A stretch of DNA of 51,462 nt from Candidatus Eremiobacteraceae bacterium (GCA_036511855.1 DATCBN010000041.1:1-51462), one strand, 5' to 3'. Shown: positions 1-9,126, counted from the stretch's first letter. Notes: a model not told the origin generated them from the sequence alone. Translations and numbers: made by a program.

Positions 1-1
1 T

Positions 2-262
2 CAACTCGGACCCGAATCGTCGTTCTCAGTAGGGCTGCGGCGAATCTTGGGGTCAGGGCCCCCCGACGGCTTCTCATTCCTCAACGGCGCGGGACTTCAG
101 CCGGGGCCGTACACGAGCGCATACAACGTCTCGTTCGCCTATCATCGCCGCTGGGCGCAAAACGAACTTTACACCGCGTATGGCGATCCGAACTTGCTCT
201 ACACGAAACCGGCATTCGTGCTGAAACTGATCCGCTACATCGGCGCCGAGAAGGGCACCTGA
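2..262 (+). CDS. C-terminal fragment of a probable outer-membrane beta-barrel protein
   Basis: The reading frame is open from the window edge to a TGA at 260-262, so this is the 3' end of a gene that begins upstream. The 86 visible residues alternate polar and hydrophobic positions with many aromatics (for example NVSFAYHRRWAQNELYTAYG), as in the last strands of an outer-membrane barrel. A TTG at 47 could start a 71-residue peptide, but the same pattern continues upstream of it, so a truncated longer gene is more likely. It converges on the NHL lipoprotein gene with only 5 bases between them. The specific family is not recognised; the barrel assignment is inference from composition. Confidence 0.5.
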   Translation, partial: QLGPESSFSVGLRRILGSGPPDGFSFLNGAGLQPGPYTSAYNVSFAYHRRWAQNELYTAYGDPNLLYTKPAFVLKLIRYIGAEKGT

Positions 263-267
263 CCGGC

Positions 268-1269
268 TTAGCGGATCGCGATGCCCGTCGGCGTGTCGAG
301 TTGTGTGTTGGACCCCGCGATGGTCCCTAGCGGCGCGGCATTCCCGGTCACGCCGGCGGAGAATTCGACGAGCGCGTTCTTGCCGGAGCTTGCAACATAG
401 ACGTTGCCGCCGCCGTCGACGACGACCTCGCCGGCAGATCCTAACATCGTATTCGAACCTGAAATCGAACGCAACGGCGGAGAGTCGCCGGTGCTGTCGG
501 CGGCGAAGGTCAACACGCTCGAGCTCGTCGTGACGTAGATCTGGCCGAACGAGTCGAGCGTGATGCCGCGCGGATTGACGAGCTTGGTGTCGAGCCCTTC
601 GATGATCCGTATGGGCGTTGCGTCTTTCCTCGAACCCGCCGCGAACTCGACCACGCTGCCGCCGTACGTTCCGCCGCCGTTCGCGATATAGATGTTGCCG
701 GCGGCGTCGAGCCAGAGCCCAGTGGGATTGTCCAAGTGCGTCTTCTTGCCGGAAATGTTGATAGCCGGCTTCGCATCACCGTTCGCGCCCGGCTTGAACA
801 CCAGAATGTTGTTCGAAACGCCGTTGGCGACGTAGAGCGCGCCGGTCGCGTCGACGGAAAGTCCCTCGGGTGGGCCGAGGTGCGTTTTACGCCCGGCGAT
901 CTCGATGAGCGGTGGGGTGTTCGGCAGCGCTCTCGGATCGTATTTGGAGACGTTGGTGTTGCCGGGCAGCGCATTCGAGCACCAAACCATGCCGGCGTGA
1001 TCCACGAAGATGAACGATGGACCGAAGATGCCCGTCTTGCTGTTTCCGAAAATGACGTTTTGCGGTGCGATATCGCCGATCGCGGGCGCCGCGTACCACG
1101 CGAGCGTTGACGACGCAGTATTCGCCACAAATACGGCGCCCGTCGGCACGAACGGCGACGGCGGGTCCAGCGGCATGGCAGTGCCCGCTCCGCCTCCGCA
1201 CGCGCTGAGGGCGAGCGCGGCGATGCATGCCGGCACGCAGAGTCCTGCGCGATGCGCGAATGTCTTCAT
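268..1269 (-). CDS. NHL/beta-propeller repeat lipoprotein (distal gene of receptor operon)
   Basis: This is a 333-residue exported protein. It starts MKTFAHRAG and has a signal peptide ending in the lipobox LSAC (about residues 20-24), followed by a GGG linker typical of a lipid-anchored protein. The rest is a run of about six repeats of roughly 45 residues with the pattern P-x-G-hydrophobic-D-x-x-G-x-hydrophobic-Y-V/I-A/T-N (for example GLSVDATGALYVANG and GLWLDAAGNIYIANG), the NHL/SMP-30 propeller signature. The ATG was chosen because it overlaps the stop of the upstream gene as ATGA (1266-1269) and is followed at once by the signal peptide. It is the last gene of a four-gene coupled operon. 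NHL propellers usually bind proteins, sugars or peptides; the ligand here is unknown. Confidence 0.85.
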   Translation of the reverse strand: MKTFAHRAGLCVPACIAALALSACGGGAGTAMPLDPPSPFVPTGAVFVANTASSTLAWYAAPAIGDIAPQNVIFGNSKTGIFGPSFIFVDHAGMVWCSNALPGNTNVSKYDPRALPNTPPLIEIAGRKTHLGPPEGLSVDATGALYVANGVSNNILVFKPGANGDAKPAINISGKKTHLDNPTGLWLDAAGNIYIANGGGTYGGSVVEFAAGSRKDATPIRIIEGLDTKLVNPRGITLDSFGQIYVTTSSSVLTFAADSTGDSPPLRSISGSNTMLGSAGEVVVDGGGNVYVASSGKNALVEFSAGVTGNAAPLGTIAGSNTQLDTPTGIAIR

Positions 1270-2249
1270 GGTCCCACCCCAAGTCCGGTAGGCGTCGTCA
1301 CGCCTTGCAATATATTGGCCGGTAAGCTGTTCGCCGAGAACGGCGGCCGGAACACGAGAATCCCGCTGGACGACCCCGATCCGTTGGCGACGAAGAGCCG
1401 TCCGACGTTGTCGATCGTCACGGTTTCGGGCGCTGCTAACATCGTGAACGCGCCGACGATCGCATACGCCGGCTGACTCGTCGAAGAGAATGGCGGCGTG
1501 AAGGAGTACACCGCGTTGACGTTTCGCGCCGCGACGAATAGATCGCCGTTCGCGTCGAACGCGACGCCGTGCGGACATTGCGAAGCACCGGGAAGCGCAA
1601 ATGCCAGCGCGGGAACGCTCGATGCGGAGAACGGCGGATCGAAGCGCACTATTTGGTTGGATCCGCACGCCGCGACGAACAAGCTTCCACTCGCGTCGAA
1701 TGTCATCTGCGCCGGTTGATTGACGCCCCCGATCTGAAAGGCCGGTGCCGTGGCGCCGAGCAGCGGCGGCGGATAGACCGAGATAGTTCCGGCCAGCGCG
1801 TCGGCCACGTAGAGCGTACCCGTCGCGTCGATCGCGACTGCATTCACCGACGTGGGATTGGGGCGCTGCGCCGGAATCAAGAAGACGGGTGTGCTCGAAC
1901 CGGTGATCGGCAAGTCGAAGAACGCCGTGCCGCCGGTTCCGGTAGCGGCGATGAGGGTGAATTCGTTCGCGATCGCGATGCCGCCGACGCAACTGCCTCC
2001 TGGTATCGGCGGCGTGACAAAGCCGGGCCCCGTCGCGACGCCCACCGGCGGCGGAAACGCGGCGATCGTGGGCGGCAGTCCGCCCGACGGACAGTTGCCG
2101 ACGTACAGCGACTGCTGCGACGGCATCGGTGTGGGCACCGCTCCGCTCGGATTCGCGGCCGTGCCGCATCCTTGCGCAGTCACGACGAGCGCGATGGAAC
2201 ACGCGGCAAGCCTCGCGCATCCGGCTATCCGCATCGATCGCTCCTTCAT
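1266..2249 (-). CDS. NHL/beta-propeller repeat lipoprotein
   Basis: This 327-residue protein has an N-terminal signal peptide and a lipobox-like AQGC at about residues 25-28. Repeats of the same class as its downstream neighbour follow: a G-x-hydrophobic-hydrophobic-V-A motif after an aspartate-containing turn, for example VAIDATGTLYVADA, VAFDANGDLFVAAR and VTIDNVGRLFVANG, with PPF/PPL linkers between blades. The ATG at 2249 overlaps the previous stop by four bases, so translation is probably coupled; a second in-frame ATG lies five codons later. This gene and 268-1269 look like diverged duplicates. I infer a surface or periplasmic partner of the TonB receptor; binding specificity cannot be read. 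Confidence 0.85.
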   Translation of the reverse strand: MKERSMRIAGCARLAACSIALVVTAQGCGTAANPSGAVPTPMPSQQSLYVGNCPSGGLPPTIAAFPPPVGVATGPGFVTPPIPGGSCVGGIAIANEFTLIAATGTGGTAFFDLPITGSSTPVFLIPAQRPNPTSVNAVAIDATGTLYVADALAGTISVYPPPLLGATAPAFQIGGVNQPAQMTFDASGSLFVAACGSNQIVRFDPPFSASSVPALAFALPGASQCPHGVAFDANGDLFVAARNVNAVYSFTPPFSSTSQPAYAIVGAFTMLAAPETVTIDNVGRLFVANGSGSSSGILVFRPPFSANSLPANILQGVTTPTGLGVGP

Positions 2250-3388
2250 GGTCCCGACGTCGGCTCGGTGCCGTATGTGAATTGCTGTACGCTCGACAAC
2301 GTGACGTCGGCTTGTCCGTTTGTGCCCGTGATCGGCGGCGAAACAGCGTTGCTTTGCGGATACGCCGCCGCGTATGCCGGATAGTCGAAGCCTGCGGCGT
2401 AGATCGAATAACGATCGCCGGTCGCGTTCGGGTTGCCTGTAGCCGCTTGATTATCGGCGGCGGTGCAAATCGTGTGGGTGGTCTGCTGTCCTATGCGCGG
2501 CCCGAGATCGGGCGCGAGAGTTAGTTCTTGCAATCCCGGTTGCGTGCTGCGCACGGTGAAAAATGCTTGGCTCGTTCCAAGCGTGGTCTGCGGATAACAC
2601 TGACCGAAGTCGGCGACGAAGACCCACTCTTCGGAGATTCCCGCCGGCACGTTGACGTCGATCTTCAATCCACCCGGATTGTCCGGGTCGGCGAAAGGTT
2701 GTAACGCGATGAGCACGGGCAATGGCGTGAGCGACGTCAACTGCGCGGTCTTCGCGACGACGACGTGCGAGTGCAAGCCGGTCGGGATCTGCAGGGTCAG
2801 ATCGTAGCTGCCGAGGACGGGCGATGCATCAAACGTGAGAAATCCCGGGCTGAATCCGACAAAACCGGTCGGGTACGTGCCGTTTGTGACCTGAGGCCAC
2901 GCGGGCGGGCCACCGTAATAGAGCAACGTGTTGAGGCCGTTGCGATCGTGGAGCAGCGGCTGGCTGTACTGAGCGAAGACTTGTGTCGGTCCGATCAGAT
3001 TATCGGGCGCGATTCCGTAGCCGAATGCCCCGCCCGTGCACCCGAACGTGGCGGCATTGCAGTCGCCGCCCGGCGGCGTGCCGCTGATATAGTTCGCATT
3101 GCCGCCGTTGACGGTTTCGCCGACGAAATTGTACGGGCCGGTGATTTTCGGCGTATCGACAAGTGCCCCGCTCAGTCCGTTAGACTGCCGGAACGTCTCG
3201 ACCACATTGAGGCCGACGATAGGTGCGCCGGAGGTCTGCAGCGTCGCGATGCCGACCGCGAAGTCGAGCGTCGAGTTCGCAGGATTGACGACCGTCGTGG
3301 CGGGCTGCACGCCGACTTGGCCCGACGTGCACCCGGCGAGTGCGATAGTCAGGCCGAGCGAGGCGGCGAGAGCGGCGATCGCTTTCAT
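2246..3388 (-). CDS. Hypothetical lipoprotein, second gene of receptor operon
   Basis: This is a 380-residue protein that begins MKAIAALAASLGLTIALAGC, a textbook lipoprotein signal with the LAGC lipobox ending at residue 20. The mature part is rich in Gly, Pro, Thr and beta-strand-like segments and contains no motif I recognise. Phrases such as YDLTLQIPTGLHSHVVVA and PAGISEEWVFVADFG suggest immunoglobulin-like beta sandwiches, which is only a guess. It overlaps the TonB-receptor gene upstream (ATGA at 3385-3388) and the propeller lipoprotein downstream by four bases each. By position it resembles the accessory lipoprotein of a receptor/lipoprotein uptake pair (compare SusD next to SusC), but no sequence relationship to SusD is visible. 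Confidence 0.7.
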   Translation of the reverse strand: MKAIAALAASLGLTIALAGCTSGQVGVQPATTVVNPANSTLDFAVGIATLQTSGAPIVGLNVVETFRQSNGLSGALVDTPKITGPYNFVGETVNGGNANYISGTPPGGDCNAATFGCTGGAFGYGIAPDNLIGPTQVFAQYSQPLLHDRNGLNTLLYYGGPPAWPQVTNGTYPTGFVGFSPGFLTFDASPVLGSYDLTLQIPTGLHSHVVVAKTAQLTSLTPLPVLIALQPFADPDNPGGLKIDVNVPAGISEEWVFVADFGQCYPQTTLGTSQAFFTVRSTQPGLQELTLAPDLGPRIGQQTTHTICTAADNQAATGNPNATGDRYSIYAAGFDYPAYAAAYPQSNAVSPPITGTNGQADVTLSSVQQFTYGTEPTSGP

Positions 3389-6300
3389 AGCCGTTCCTGA
3401 ATGTAGACGCGGAACGTCGTGGGCTGCAAGAGCGGCAAGATCACATACGGACTTGTCGGGAATGCGTCAAGAGGGTAGCCGGTCGCAGCGCCGTTGCCGG
3501 GCCCGCGCAATCCGGTGGACACTGGGCTCGTGTACAAATGGTTGAACTGCGGCACGCCGTAGAGCTGATTGAACAAGTTGGTCACGGCGACGCCGAACGT
3601 GCGCCGCGTGCCGGGCGGCGTGAATTCAAAAGTGACGTTGACGTTGGCCGACGGCTTGGATAAGAAGCCGCCTGCCGCCGACGTCTCGGCATTCACACCA
3701 CGCGTCGCCGCGATGTGCGGGTTGAACAGTGTTCCAGGATTCTGGGGATCGACATATTGGGGCGCGCCGTTGACGTTGCCGATCGTCCCGTCGGTATTTG
3801 GGATGTTGTACGCAACGCCATTCACGTAGAACGCGCCGAGCAGCCCGATGCCGGTGGGATAGCCGTCGTTGACCGAGATCACCGGGTTGATCCGGATGCC
3901 CGAACGGTTGCGGTAGTTCAGGGCAAGCGTCGCCTCGAGCGGCGAAAGATTGGGCGAGTGGTAGAGGTTGCCCAGCGCAAGCGACGCGGTCGGAAGATAT
4001 TGCCCAGGCGGATCGTTGCCGATCTGGTTGATGTACGTCGCCGAAAACTGGCCCGACAACCCGAAATCCGAATCTTGGGTGATGTCGAACTCCAAACCCG
4101 TCGCTTTTTGAATCCCGAGATTGGATTCGAACAACGGTCCCAAAGTCTGAGCGCCGGTGAACGGATCGAAGCCGACGATATTTCGCGAATTTTCCACGAT
4201 GTCGTAACCGCGCCGGTAGAACGGCGTCAGGCGAAGCCCCAGTCCGTGTCCGAAGTCGTGAGAGTACGTGACGTCGTAATTCGAAAAAGTCGCACCATGC
4301 AATGGTTGCGCAGGCGGCGAGCTGGTGACGCCAAGGCCCTGCACCGACCGGCTAGGATCGGTATAGAGCACATCGCGAGTGATCCAATACATCTGGTCCG
4401 CGTAGTCGCTGCACGGCTGGTTAAAGGTAAGACCGCAATACACCGCCGCTTTGCCCGTGAGATTGTCGAAGGACGGGATTCCTTTGAAGGCCGCAAACGA
4501 GTTTCGCTCCACATTGCTGCCGAGAAAACTCGGCAGCGGGATGGAAAGCGTGCGCCCAAACGTGGCGCGAATCGAGTCGCGCGGGCCCATGACGTGCGTG
4601 ATGCCGATGTGCGGCTCGTACAACCGCTGGTGGCGCACCGCATCGATCGACGGCGGATTGCTCGGATCGTCGGGAACGAGAAAGTTGTAGCCGTCTAGCC
4701 GCAGGCCCGTCTGGATTTTCCACAGCGGACTCATCGCGATCGTGTCTTGTGCGAACCAAGCGTAGATCTGCTGGCGCACGGTCGGGCCATATACGGCCGC
4801 AGGCAACCGCGGGATGCCGGTGGTGAGACGAGACGCGATATATCCGCAAGGCACGAGAATGCTTTGGGTGCTTGCGGGCACGTGATAGAGGAAGGGGCAG
4901 CCATTGGAATTCACGGGCAAGAAATCAAACGCGGCGAGCGGAGAAAACGTCTGGATATGATTGAAGCCGTTGACGTTCACGACCGTGAAGACCTGATAGC
5001 CGCCCGCGAACGCATTTGCTTGCGTGACGTCCACCGTGGTGCCGAACGGTTTCGCGAAATCGTATTTCCCCCCGAACTCGATGTAGTGTTTCGAGCCTTC
5101 CTGGGCGCTGATCTCTGCCGCAACGCCCGTGCGTGAGCCGCCATTCGCAGGCGTGAAGAGTCCGGTTTGCGGGAGGCTTTCGCGCTGGATGTCGATCGCT
5201 CGATAAAAGCGGATCGTGCCGAACGCGTTCGGGCTGAACGTATTCGAATATTCGAATTTGTACGCGGTGAACGGACTGTCAAATGTGTTCGATCCGAGTG
5301 CCGGACCCGGCAATCTCGCGCCCGGGAATACCGGGTAGATCGCTTGCGTCTGCAACGGCGTGAGCAGCCCGGGACCCGGATGCCCCACATTGCTGGAGTT
5401 CTGCAGGCCGAGCGTGTCGACAAAGGCGAGCTGCTGCGAAACATCCTGGCGCTGGAAGAACATCTGCAACTGCTCTTGTCTACGCGAGCCGAACCGGTAC
5501 AAAAGATTGTTGACGACGTCGTCTTGCTGCTGGCTCTGCGGGAGGTTCGCGACGGTGGCGTTGGTGGTGGAGAGCAGCGACGCGAGCTTCGTCACATCGC
5601 TGCCTCGTGGCCCGAACTGGAAATCTTGACGGACGCCGGTGAATCCGATGTACTCCGACCAGCGGCCGTTCGGCGTGGCTGTTCCGTATTCAAATCCGGC
5701 CTGATGGTAGAGCGGATCGCCGAAGTTCTGCCAGTTGCCCCCGAGGAAGTTGGCTTCGAGATCGATCATCCCGAAAGCCGGATACGTCCCTCGCTTGGCG
5801 GATAGCGCGATCAGACCGGTTCCGGTGTCGCCGTGTGAAGAGTCGCCGCCTCCGGGAATGAGCTGCAGCGAACCGACCCCGTTCAAGAGATTGAAATTGG
5901 CGACGTTGCCGGAGCGGCTTTGCAGCGACGCGTTGGGCAGCGTATAGTCGATGCCTTCGAACTGATAGGCGGTCTGGAAGTCGAACCCGCCGCGGATCTT
6001 GATGGTTCCGGAACTGTCTTTCGTGACGCTCGGGAGGCCCGCAAGCAGCGAACTCTCGTCCGTGTTGAACGACTTACCGAGCTGCGTCTGCAGCGCTTTG
6101 CTGGTGACGGCGTAGCTGGTCTCGGTCGCATTGGGCTGGTACGCGCTGCTCGCGGATCTCGTCACTCTAACCGTGCTCAGCGTGCGCACGTCGACGGTCA
6201 GGCGCTCGTCGATGGTTTTTGTGTCGTCCGGCAGCACCGTGACGCCGGTGACGGTCGCGAGCGCGTAGCCTGTTTTTTCAAACGTGAGCGTGTACGTGTC

Positions 6301-6543
6301 GGGCGCAAGTCCGACAAGCGCGTAGCCGCCGCGGACATTTGTGATCCCATTGTACGTTCCGCTCGGCGACGTAGCGACGATCTTCACGCCGGCGACCGGC
6401 GCGTGCGTGACGCCGTCGGTGACCGTGCCGCTCACTTGTCCGGTGAGCGCGGCGGACGCGAGTTCCGGCCGCAAAATGCCGGCGAGAATGATTGCGATCG
6501 CGATGAAGTGGCAAAGCACGCGCACATGCGGGGCGAGGGGCAT
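3385..6543 (-). CDS. TonB-dependent receptor with N-terminal carboxypeptidase-regulatory-like domain (Oar-like)
   Basis: This is a 1052-residue outer-membrane receptor. A signal peptide occupies about residues 1-31. Residues 34-115 form a CarboxypepD_reg-like/CNA-B-type fold (GQVSGTVTDGVTHAPVAGVK, then a YALVGLAPDTYTLTFEKTGY strand). The plug domain follows (about 125-260, with KIRGGFDFQTAYQFEGIDYT), and the remaining 750 residues are barrel strands rich in aromatics and Asn. This architecture is that of the Oar/SusC-like branch of TonB-dependent receptors, which import large substrates or act as adhesins. The ATG at 6543 has GGGAGG about 10 bases upstream. It is the first gene of a coupled operon with three lipoproteins. 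No ligand can be named, and no iron-siderophore genes are nearby. Confidence 0.9.
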   Translation of the reverse strand: MPLAPHVRVLCHFIAIAIILAGILRPELASAALTGQVSGTVTDGVTHAPVAGVKIVATSPSGTYNGITNVRGGYALVGLAPDTYTLTFEKTGYALATVTGVTVLPDDTKTIDERLTVDVRTLSTVRVTRSASSAYQPNATETSYAVTSKALQTQLGKSFNTDESSLLAGLPSVTKDSSGTIKIRGGFDFQTAYQFEGIDYTLPNASLQSRSGNVANFNLLNGVGSLQLIPGGGDSSHGDTGTGLIALSAKRGTYPAFGMIDLEANFLGGNWQNFGDPLYHQAGFEYGTATPNGRWSEYIGFTGVRQDFQFGPRGSDVTKLASLLSTTNATVANLPQSQQQDDVVNNLLYRFGSRRQEQLQMFFQRQDVSQQLAFVDTLGLQNSSNVGHPGPGLLTPLQTQAIYPVFPGARLPGPALGSNTFDSPFTAYKFEYSNTFSPNAFGTIRFYRAIDIQRESLPQTGLFTPANGGSRTGVAAEISAQEGSKHYIEFGGKYDFAKPFGTTVDVTQANAFAGGYQVFTVVNVNGFNHIQTFSPLAAFDFLPVNSNGCPFLYHVPASTQSILVPCGYIASRLTTGIPRLPAAVYGPTVRQQIYAWFAQDTIAMSPLWKIQTGLRLDGYNFLVPDDPSNPPSIDAVRHQRLYEPHIGITHVMGPRDSIRATFGRTLSIPLPSFLGSNVERNSFAAFKGIPSFDNLTGKAAVYCGLTFNQPCSDYADQMYWITRDVLYTDPSRSVQGLGVTSSPPAQPLHGATFSNYDVTYSHDFGHGLGLRLTPFYRRGYDIVENSRNIVGFDPFTGAQTLGPLFESNLGIQKATGLEFDITQDSDFGLSGQFSATYINQIGNDPPGQYLPTASLALGNLYHSPNLSPLEATLALNYRNRSGIRINPVISVNDGYPTGIGLLGAFYVNGVAYNIPNTDGTIGNVNGAPQYVDPQNPGTLFNPHIAATRGVNAETSAAGGFLSKPSANVNVTFEFTPPGTRRTFGVAVTNLFNQLYGVPQFNHLYTSPVSTGLRGPGNGAATGYPLDAFPTSPYVILPLLQPTTFRVYIQERL

Positions 6544-6995
6544 TATCTAAGGACCTCCCCGTATTTCGTACGTTCCTTTGAGTATAAGCCCCGAATGTTA
6601 AGCGTTCCTTATCGCGACATTATCACATCGGACAGGTCCGCTCCAAACGCGCGTGGGCACGGCAATTGTTTCTCTATTAAATCTACTGTATTAGTAGACA
6701 ATACATCAATTTGGGTACCCTGGCAATCTGCGAAAAGTCCTAAACTTAGATCAGGAAGCGATCACGTCCCCAGGCAGGTTGGATTAGCAGCCATATGGAC
6801 ACGGACATCTTAAAGGCAGGAGTTACACGCCACCGTCCGACCCGACTCCATCCGACGCCGATGCTTAACCTCTCCCCTATGTCGCGATAATCATGCGATA
6901 ACATTCGCACGCTACGCTAAGTGGGCTACTGGGCGAATCTTGCGAGGATACGCAAGGCTCCGTTTGCGCCACTCACACTTGTTCTAGAGGTGGAT
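6544..6995. other. Divergent intergenic control region, no gene seen
   Basis: This 452-bp gap separates the receptor operon (leftwards) from the PstS-like gene (rightwards). It is distinctly AT-richer than its surroundings, mainly around 6600-6760. On the minus strand TATACT (6586-6581) is a fair -10 box for the receptor operon, but no good -35 hexamer stands 16-18 bp upstream. A short inverted repeat lies at 6682-6698. I find no plausible small ORF with a ribosome site, no tRNA and no riboswitch I recognise. A Shine-Dalgarno-like TAGAGG at 6985-6990 serves the rightward gene. Confidence 0.6.
6682..6698. promoter_or_regulatory. Candidate operator: 6-bp inverted repeat
   Basis: The sequence is TCTACT-gtatt-AGTAGA, a perfect 6-bp inverted repeat with a 5-base centre. 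It lies in the AT-rich middle of the divergent region between the receptor operon and the PstS-like gene. Size and symmetry fit the site of a dimeric winged-helix repressor. It is too short to be more than a candidate. Confidence 0.25.
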
Positions 6996-8354
6996 ATGCC
7001 TAATCGCTTTAGGAAGATCCTGAATAAGGTTCTTTCGGCCGGACTTGCCATCGGCATGGTCGGCTCGCTTGCGGCGTGCGGGGGCAACTCGTCGTCCTCG
7101 CCGGCCGCGCCGGTGATTCCCGGTACCCAAAAAGCCAATTCGAAGACCGGCGCCAACCCCGACATCAGCGTCGGCGGCGTGTTCGGCGGCGGCAGCTCGC
7201 TCATCTCACTCGTCGAGCGCTCACTCATGGATAACTACGGCGTCGGCATCGCTAGCCAGCCGACGGGCCCCGTGAATAACAAGATCCAGATCCTGTACGC
7301 ATCCATTGGAAGCGGCGGCGGCCTCACCGCATACCTCACCCAAACTCCCTCGAACATAACGCCGGGCAACCCGCCCCCGCCGACGTCGACGCTATTCCCG
7401 AACTATCCGTACCCCGTATGGGATTACGCGATGAGCGATGCGCCGTTGAGTTCTACGCAGATCTCCCAATATCAGTCGGACGACCAGACGCAGCGCGGCC
7501 CCGCATTGGAAGTGCCTGTGACGTTGGACGGCGTCGCGACGCCGTACAATCCGTCGGGCCTCACCGTTCCATCGGGCGGCCTGCATCTCTCGGTGGAATC
7601 GCTTTGCGGCATCTTCACCGGGGGCATCACCAATTGGAACGATTCGCACATCACCTCAGATAACAACGGTATTCAAGTGTCGTCGAATCTGCCGATCCTC
7701 GTCGTCTATCGTGCGGATGGCAGCGGCACGACGTTCCTGCTTTCGAACCACACGAACACGGCGTGCGCCAGCACGACGTTCCCGTGGACGATCGGCGTGG
7801 GAACGTTGCTCACGTGGCCGGCCGGCTTCGACGGCGAAACCGGAAGCCAGGGCGTTGCCGGCAAGGTCGCGGCCACCGCCGGCGCGATCGGTTACGTTGG
7901 TCCTTCATTCCTCGGGCCACCGAACAACATCCCGGCTGCGCTGCTGCAAGACAATTTCTCGCTCAACCATCCCTCACAGAAGCAGTACATCAAGTTGAAC
8001 ACGACATCGATCACGAGAGCGTTGAACGGCGTCTCATTGCCCAGCAACTTCACGCCGACCGATATCCTCAACGACACGATCGTGCCGGATTCGCCCGCAA
8101 ACGGAGCATGGCCGATCGCCGGATTCTCGTACGCCGACTTCTACGGATGCTACGGCGTGAAGAAGACGGTGACCGCGCTTAAGGGCTACGTGCAATGGAT
8201 GGATTCGACGACACTGCCGAAGGGCCAATCCATCGCCGACAAAGCGATCATCGCGGGCGGCTTGGTATACTTGCCGAACGCGCTGAAGACCAAAGTCAGT
8301 GCCGCCATGGCAGGCGTGAAGCTCGGTCCGGTCTCCGGAGTCTGCACGCTGTAA
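6996..8354 (+). CDS. PstS-like phosphate/solute-binding lipoprotein
   Basis: This 452-residue substrate-binding protein has a signal peptide ending in the lipobox LAAC before GGN (about residue 24). The class-II periplasmic-binding-protein fold is indicated by PstS-type landmarks: an ASIGSGGGL segment early (compare the Ser/Gly phosphate loop), YAMSDAPLS, SLCGIFTGGITNWND, VYRADGSGTTFLLSN (the strongest PstS signature) and AGAIGYVG. The start at 6996 was chosen over a GTG at 6921 because it has TAGAGG six bases upstream and opens directly into the signal peptide MPNRFRKILNKVLSAG. It is longer than typical PstS (about 350), and no pstCAB or phoU lies next to it, so it may be a stand-alone phosphate scavenger or bind another oxyanion. 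The divergent neighbour is a TonB receptor. Confidence 0.8.
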   Translation: MPNRFRKILNKVLSAGLAIGMVGSLAACGGNSSSSPAAPVIPGTQKANSKTGANPDISVGGVFGGGSSLISLVERSLMDNYGVGIASQPTGPVNNKIQILYASIGSGGGLTAYLTQTPSNITPGNPPPPTSTLFPNYPYPVWDYAMSDAPLSSTQISQYQSDDQTQRGPALEVPVTLDGVATPYNPSGLTVPSGGLHLSVESLCGIFTGGITNWNDSHITSDNNGIQVSSNLPILVVYRADGSGTTFLLSNHTNTACASTTFPWTIGVGTLLTWPAGFDGETGSQGVAGKVAATAGAIGYVGPSFLGPPNNIPAALLQDNFSLNHPSQKQYIKLNTTSITRALNGVSLPSNFTPTDILNDTIVPDSPANGAWPIAGFSYADFYGCYGVKKTVTALKGYVQWMDSTTLPKGQSIADKAIIAGGLVYLPNALKTKVSAAMAGVKLGPVSGVCTL

Positions 8355-8371
8355 ATAACCCGTCCGTCGGA

Positions 8372-8399
8372 TGCGAGCGGCACGCGAGCGCCGCTCGCA
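8372..8399. terminator. Stem-loop downstream of the PstS-like gene
   Basis: A perfect 10-bp stem TGCGAGCGGC/GCCGCTCGCA with an 8-base loop begins 17 bases after the TAA of the binding-protein gene. There is no T-run after it on either strand, so it is not a classical intrinsic terminator. It could protect the 3' end of the mRNA or pause polymerase before the regulator gene. Confidence 0.4.
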
Positions 8400-8517
8400 C
8401 GACGACACAAGTGGGTCCCGCGCAGTGACGTTCGTTCACGAGGGGGCGGCGGCATAGCGCGGGGTCCTCTCCCAAAGCAGAGCTCGGCGTGACATCGCGC
8501 CGGAAAGCGCTAAAGCC

Positions 8518-9126
8518 ATGACGGCTCCCGTTCGCGTTGCCATCGTCGAACCGCAAGCGCTGTATAAGGAAGGCCTCACTCACGTCTTCCGCCGGTCGGC
8601 GGAGATAGAAGTGAAGGCGGATGTCCGCGAGGCGGCCGTCGATGTGGCGCTCGTCGGTACGGCCGTGCTCGAACTCCGCTCCGCCGAAGCGCTCGTCAGT
8701 ATCCGCGCCGAGAACCCGCGCATGCGAATCTGCGCGCTCGTCATGCCGGGGAACGAACGATCGTTCGAAATCGCGCGCGTCTTGTGCTCGGATGGATTTG
8801 CGAGCGTACATGCGACGCCAGCCGAGGTCATAACGTCGGTCATATCGGTGGCGCGCGGCGAGCGAGGTGTTGGAGAGCGCTTGGCTCAATCGAGCGATCG
8901 CCGCCAACACTCAGACAGGACCGGCGCCCGAACCGATCTGTCTAAACGCGAATCCGAAGTGATCAGGCTGATCGTCGACGGAATGTCGAACAAAGAGATC
9001 TCATCCGCGCTCGTGCTGAGCGAAAAGACCGTCAAGAATCACGTGAGCAGAATATTTTCAAAACTGCATGTGACCGCGCGGACTCAGGCCGCAGTGGTCG
9101 CGTTGCGGCAAGGAATGGCCGACTGA
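8518..9126 (+). CDS. LuxR/NarL-type regulator with a degenerate receiver domain
   Basis: This is a 202-residue DNA-binding protein. Residues 140-200 are a LuxR-family HTH ([20 protein letters not shown], then [17 protein letters not shown]). Residues 5-115 have the size and pattern of a response-regulator receiver, starting [16 protein letters not shown] and ending [17 protein letters not shown]. The chemistry is missing. The usual acidic pair after strand 1 is reduced to one Glu (E11). The phosphoacceptor Asp after strand 3 reads VALVG (Gly47), and the conserved Lys near the end is replaced in ASVHAT. It therefore probably responds by a phosphate-independent route. No histidine kinase is adjacent. 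The ATG at 8518 has only a weak ribosome site. Confidence 0.85.
   Translation: MTAPVRVAIVEPQALYKEGLTHVFRRSAEIEVKADVREAAVDVALVGTAVLELRSAEALVSIRAENPRMRICALVMPGNERSFEIARVLCSDGFASVHATPAEVITSVISVARGERGVGERLAQSSDRRQHSDRTGARTDLSKRESEVIRLIVDGMSNKEISSALVLSEKTVKNHVSRIFSKLHVTARTQAAVVALRQGMAD

Noticed and set aside
510-1130. Long Arg/Ser-rich reading frame opposite or overlapping the NHL lipoprotein gene
   Set aside because: Composition (Arg, Ser, Pro runs) is that of a GC-rich shadow frame; the overlapping frame has a signal peptide and clear propeller repeats.
1270-2220. Upstream extension of the distal NHL gene to a 650-residue protein
   Set aside because: The extension overlaps the second lipoprotein gene in another frame, is Arg-rich with no homology, and the ATG at 1269 opens a proper signal peptide.
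6700-6800. Possible riboswitch upstream of the PstS-like gene
   Set aside because: Searched by eye for cobalamin, c-di-GMP, SAM and glycine motifs; no conserved core was found.
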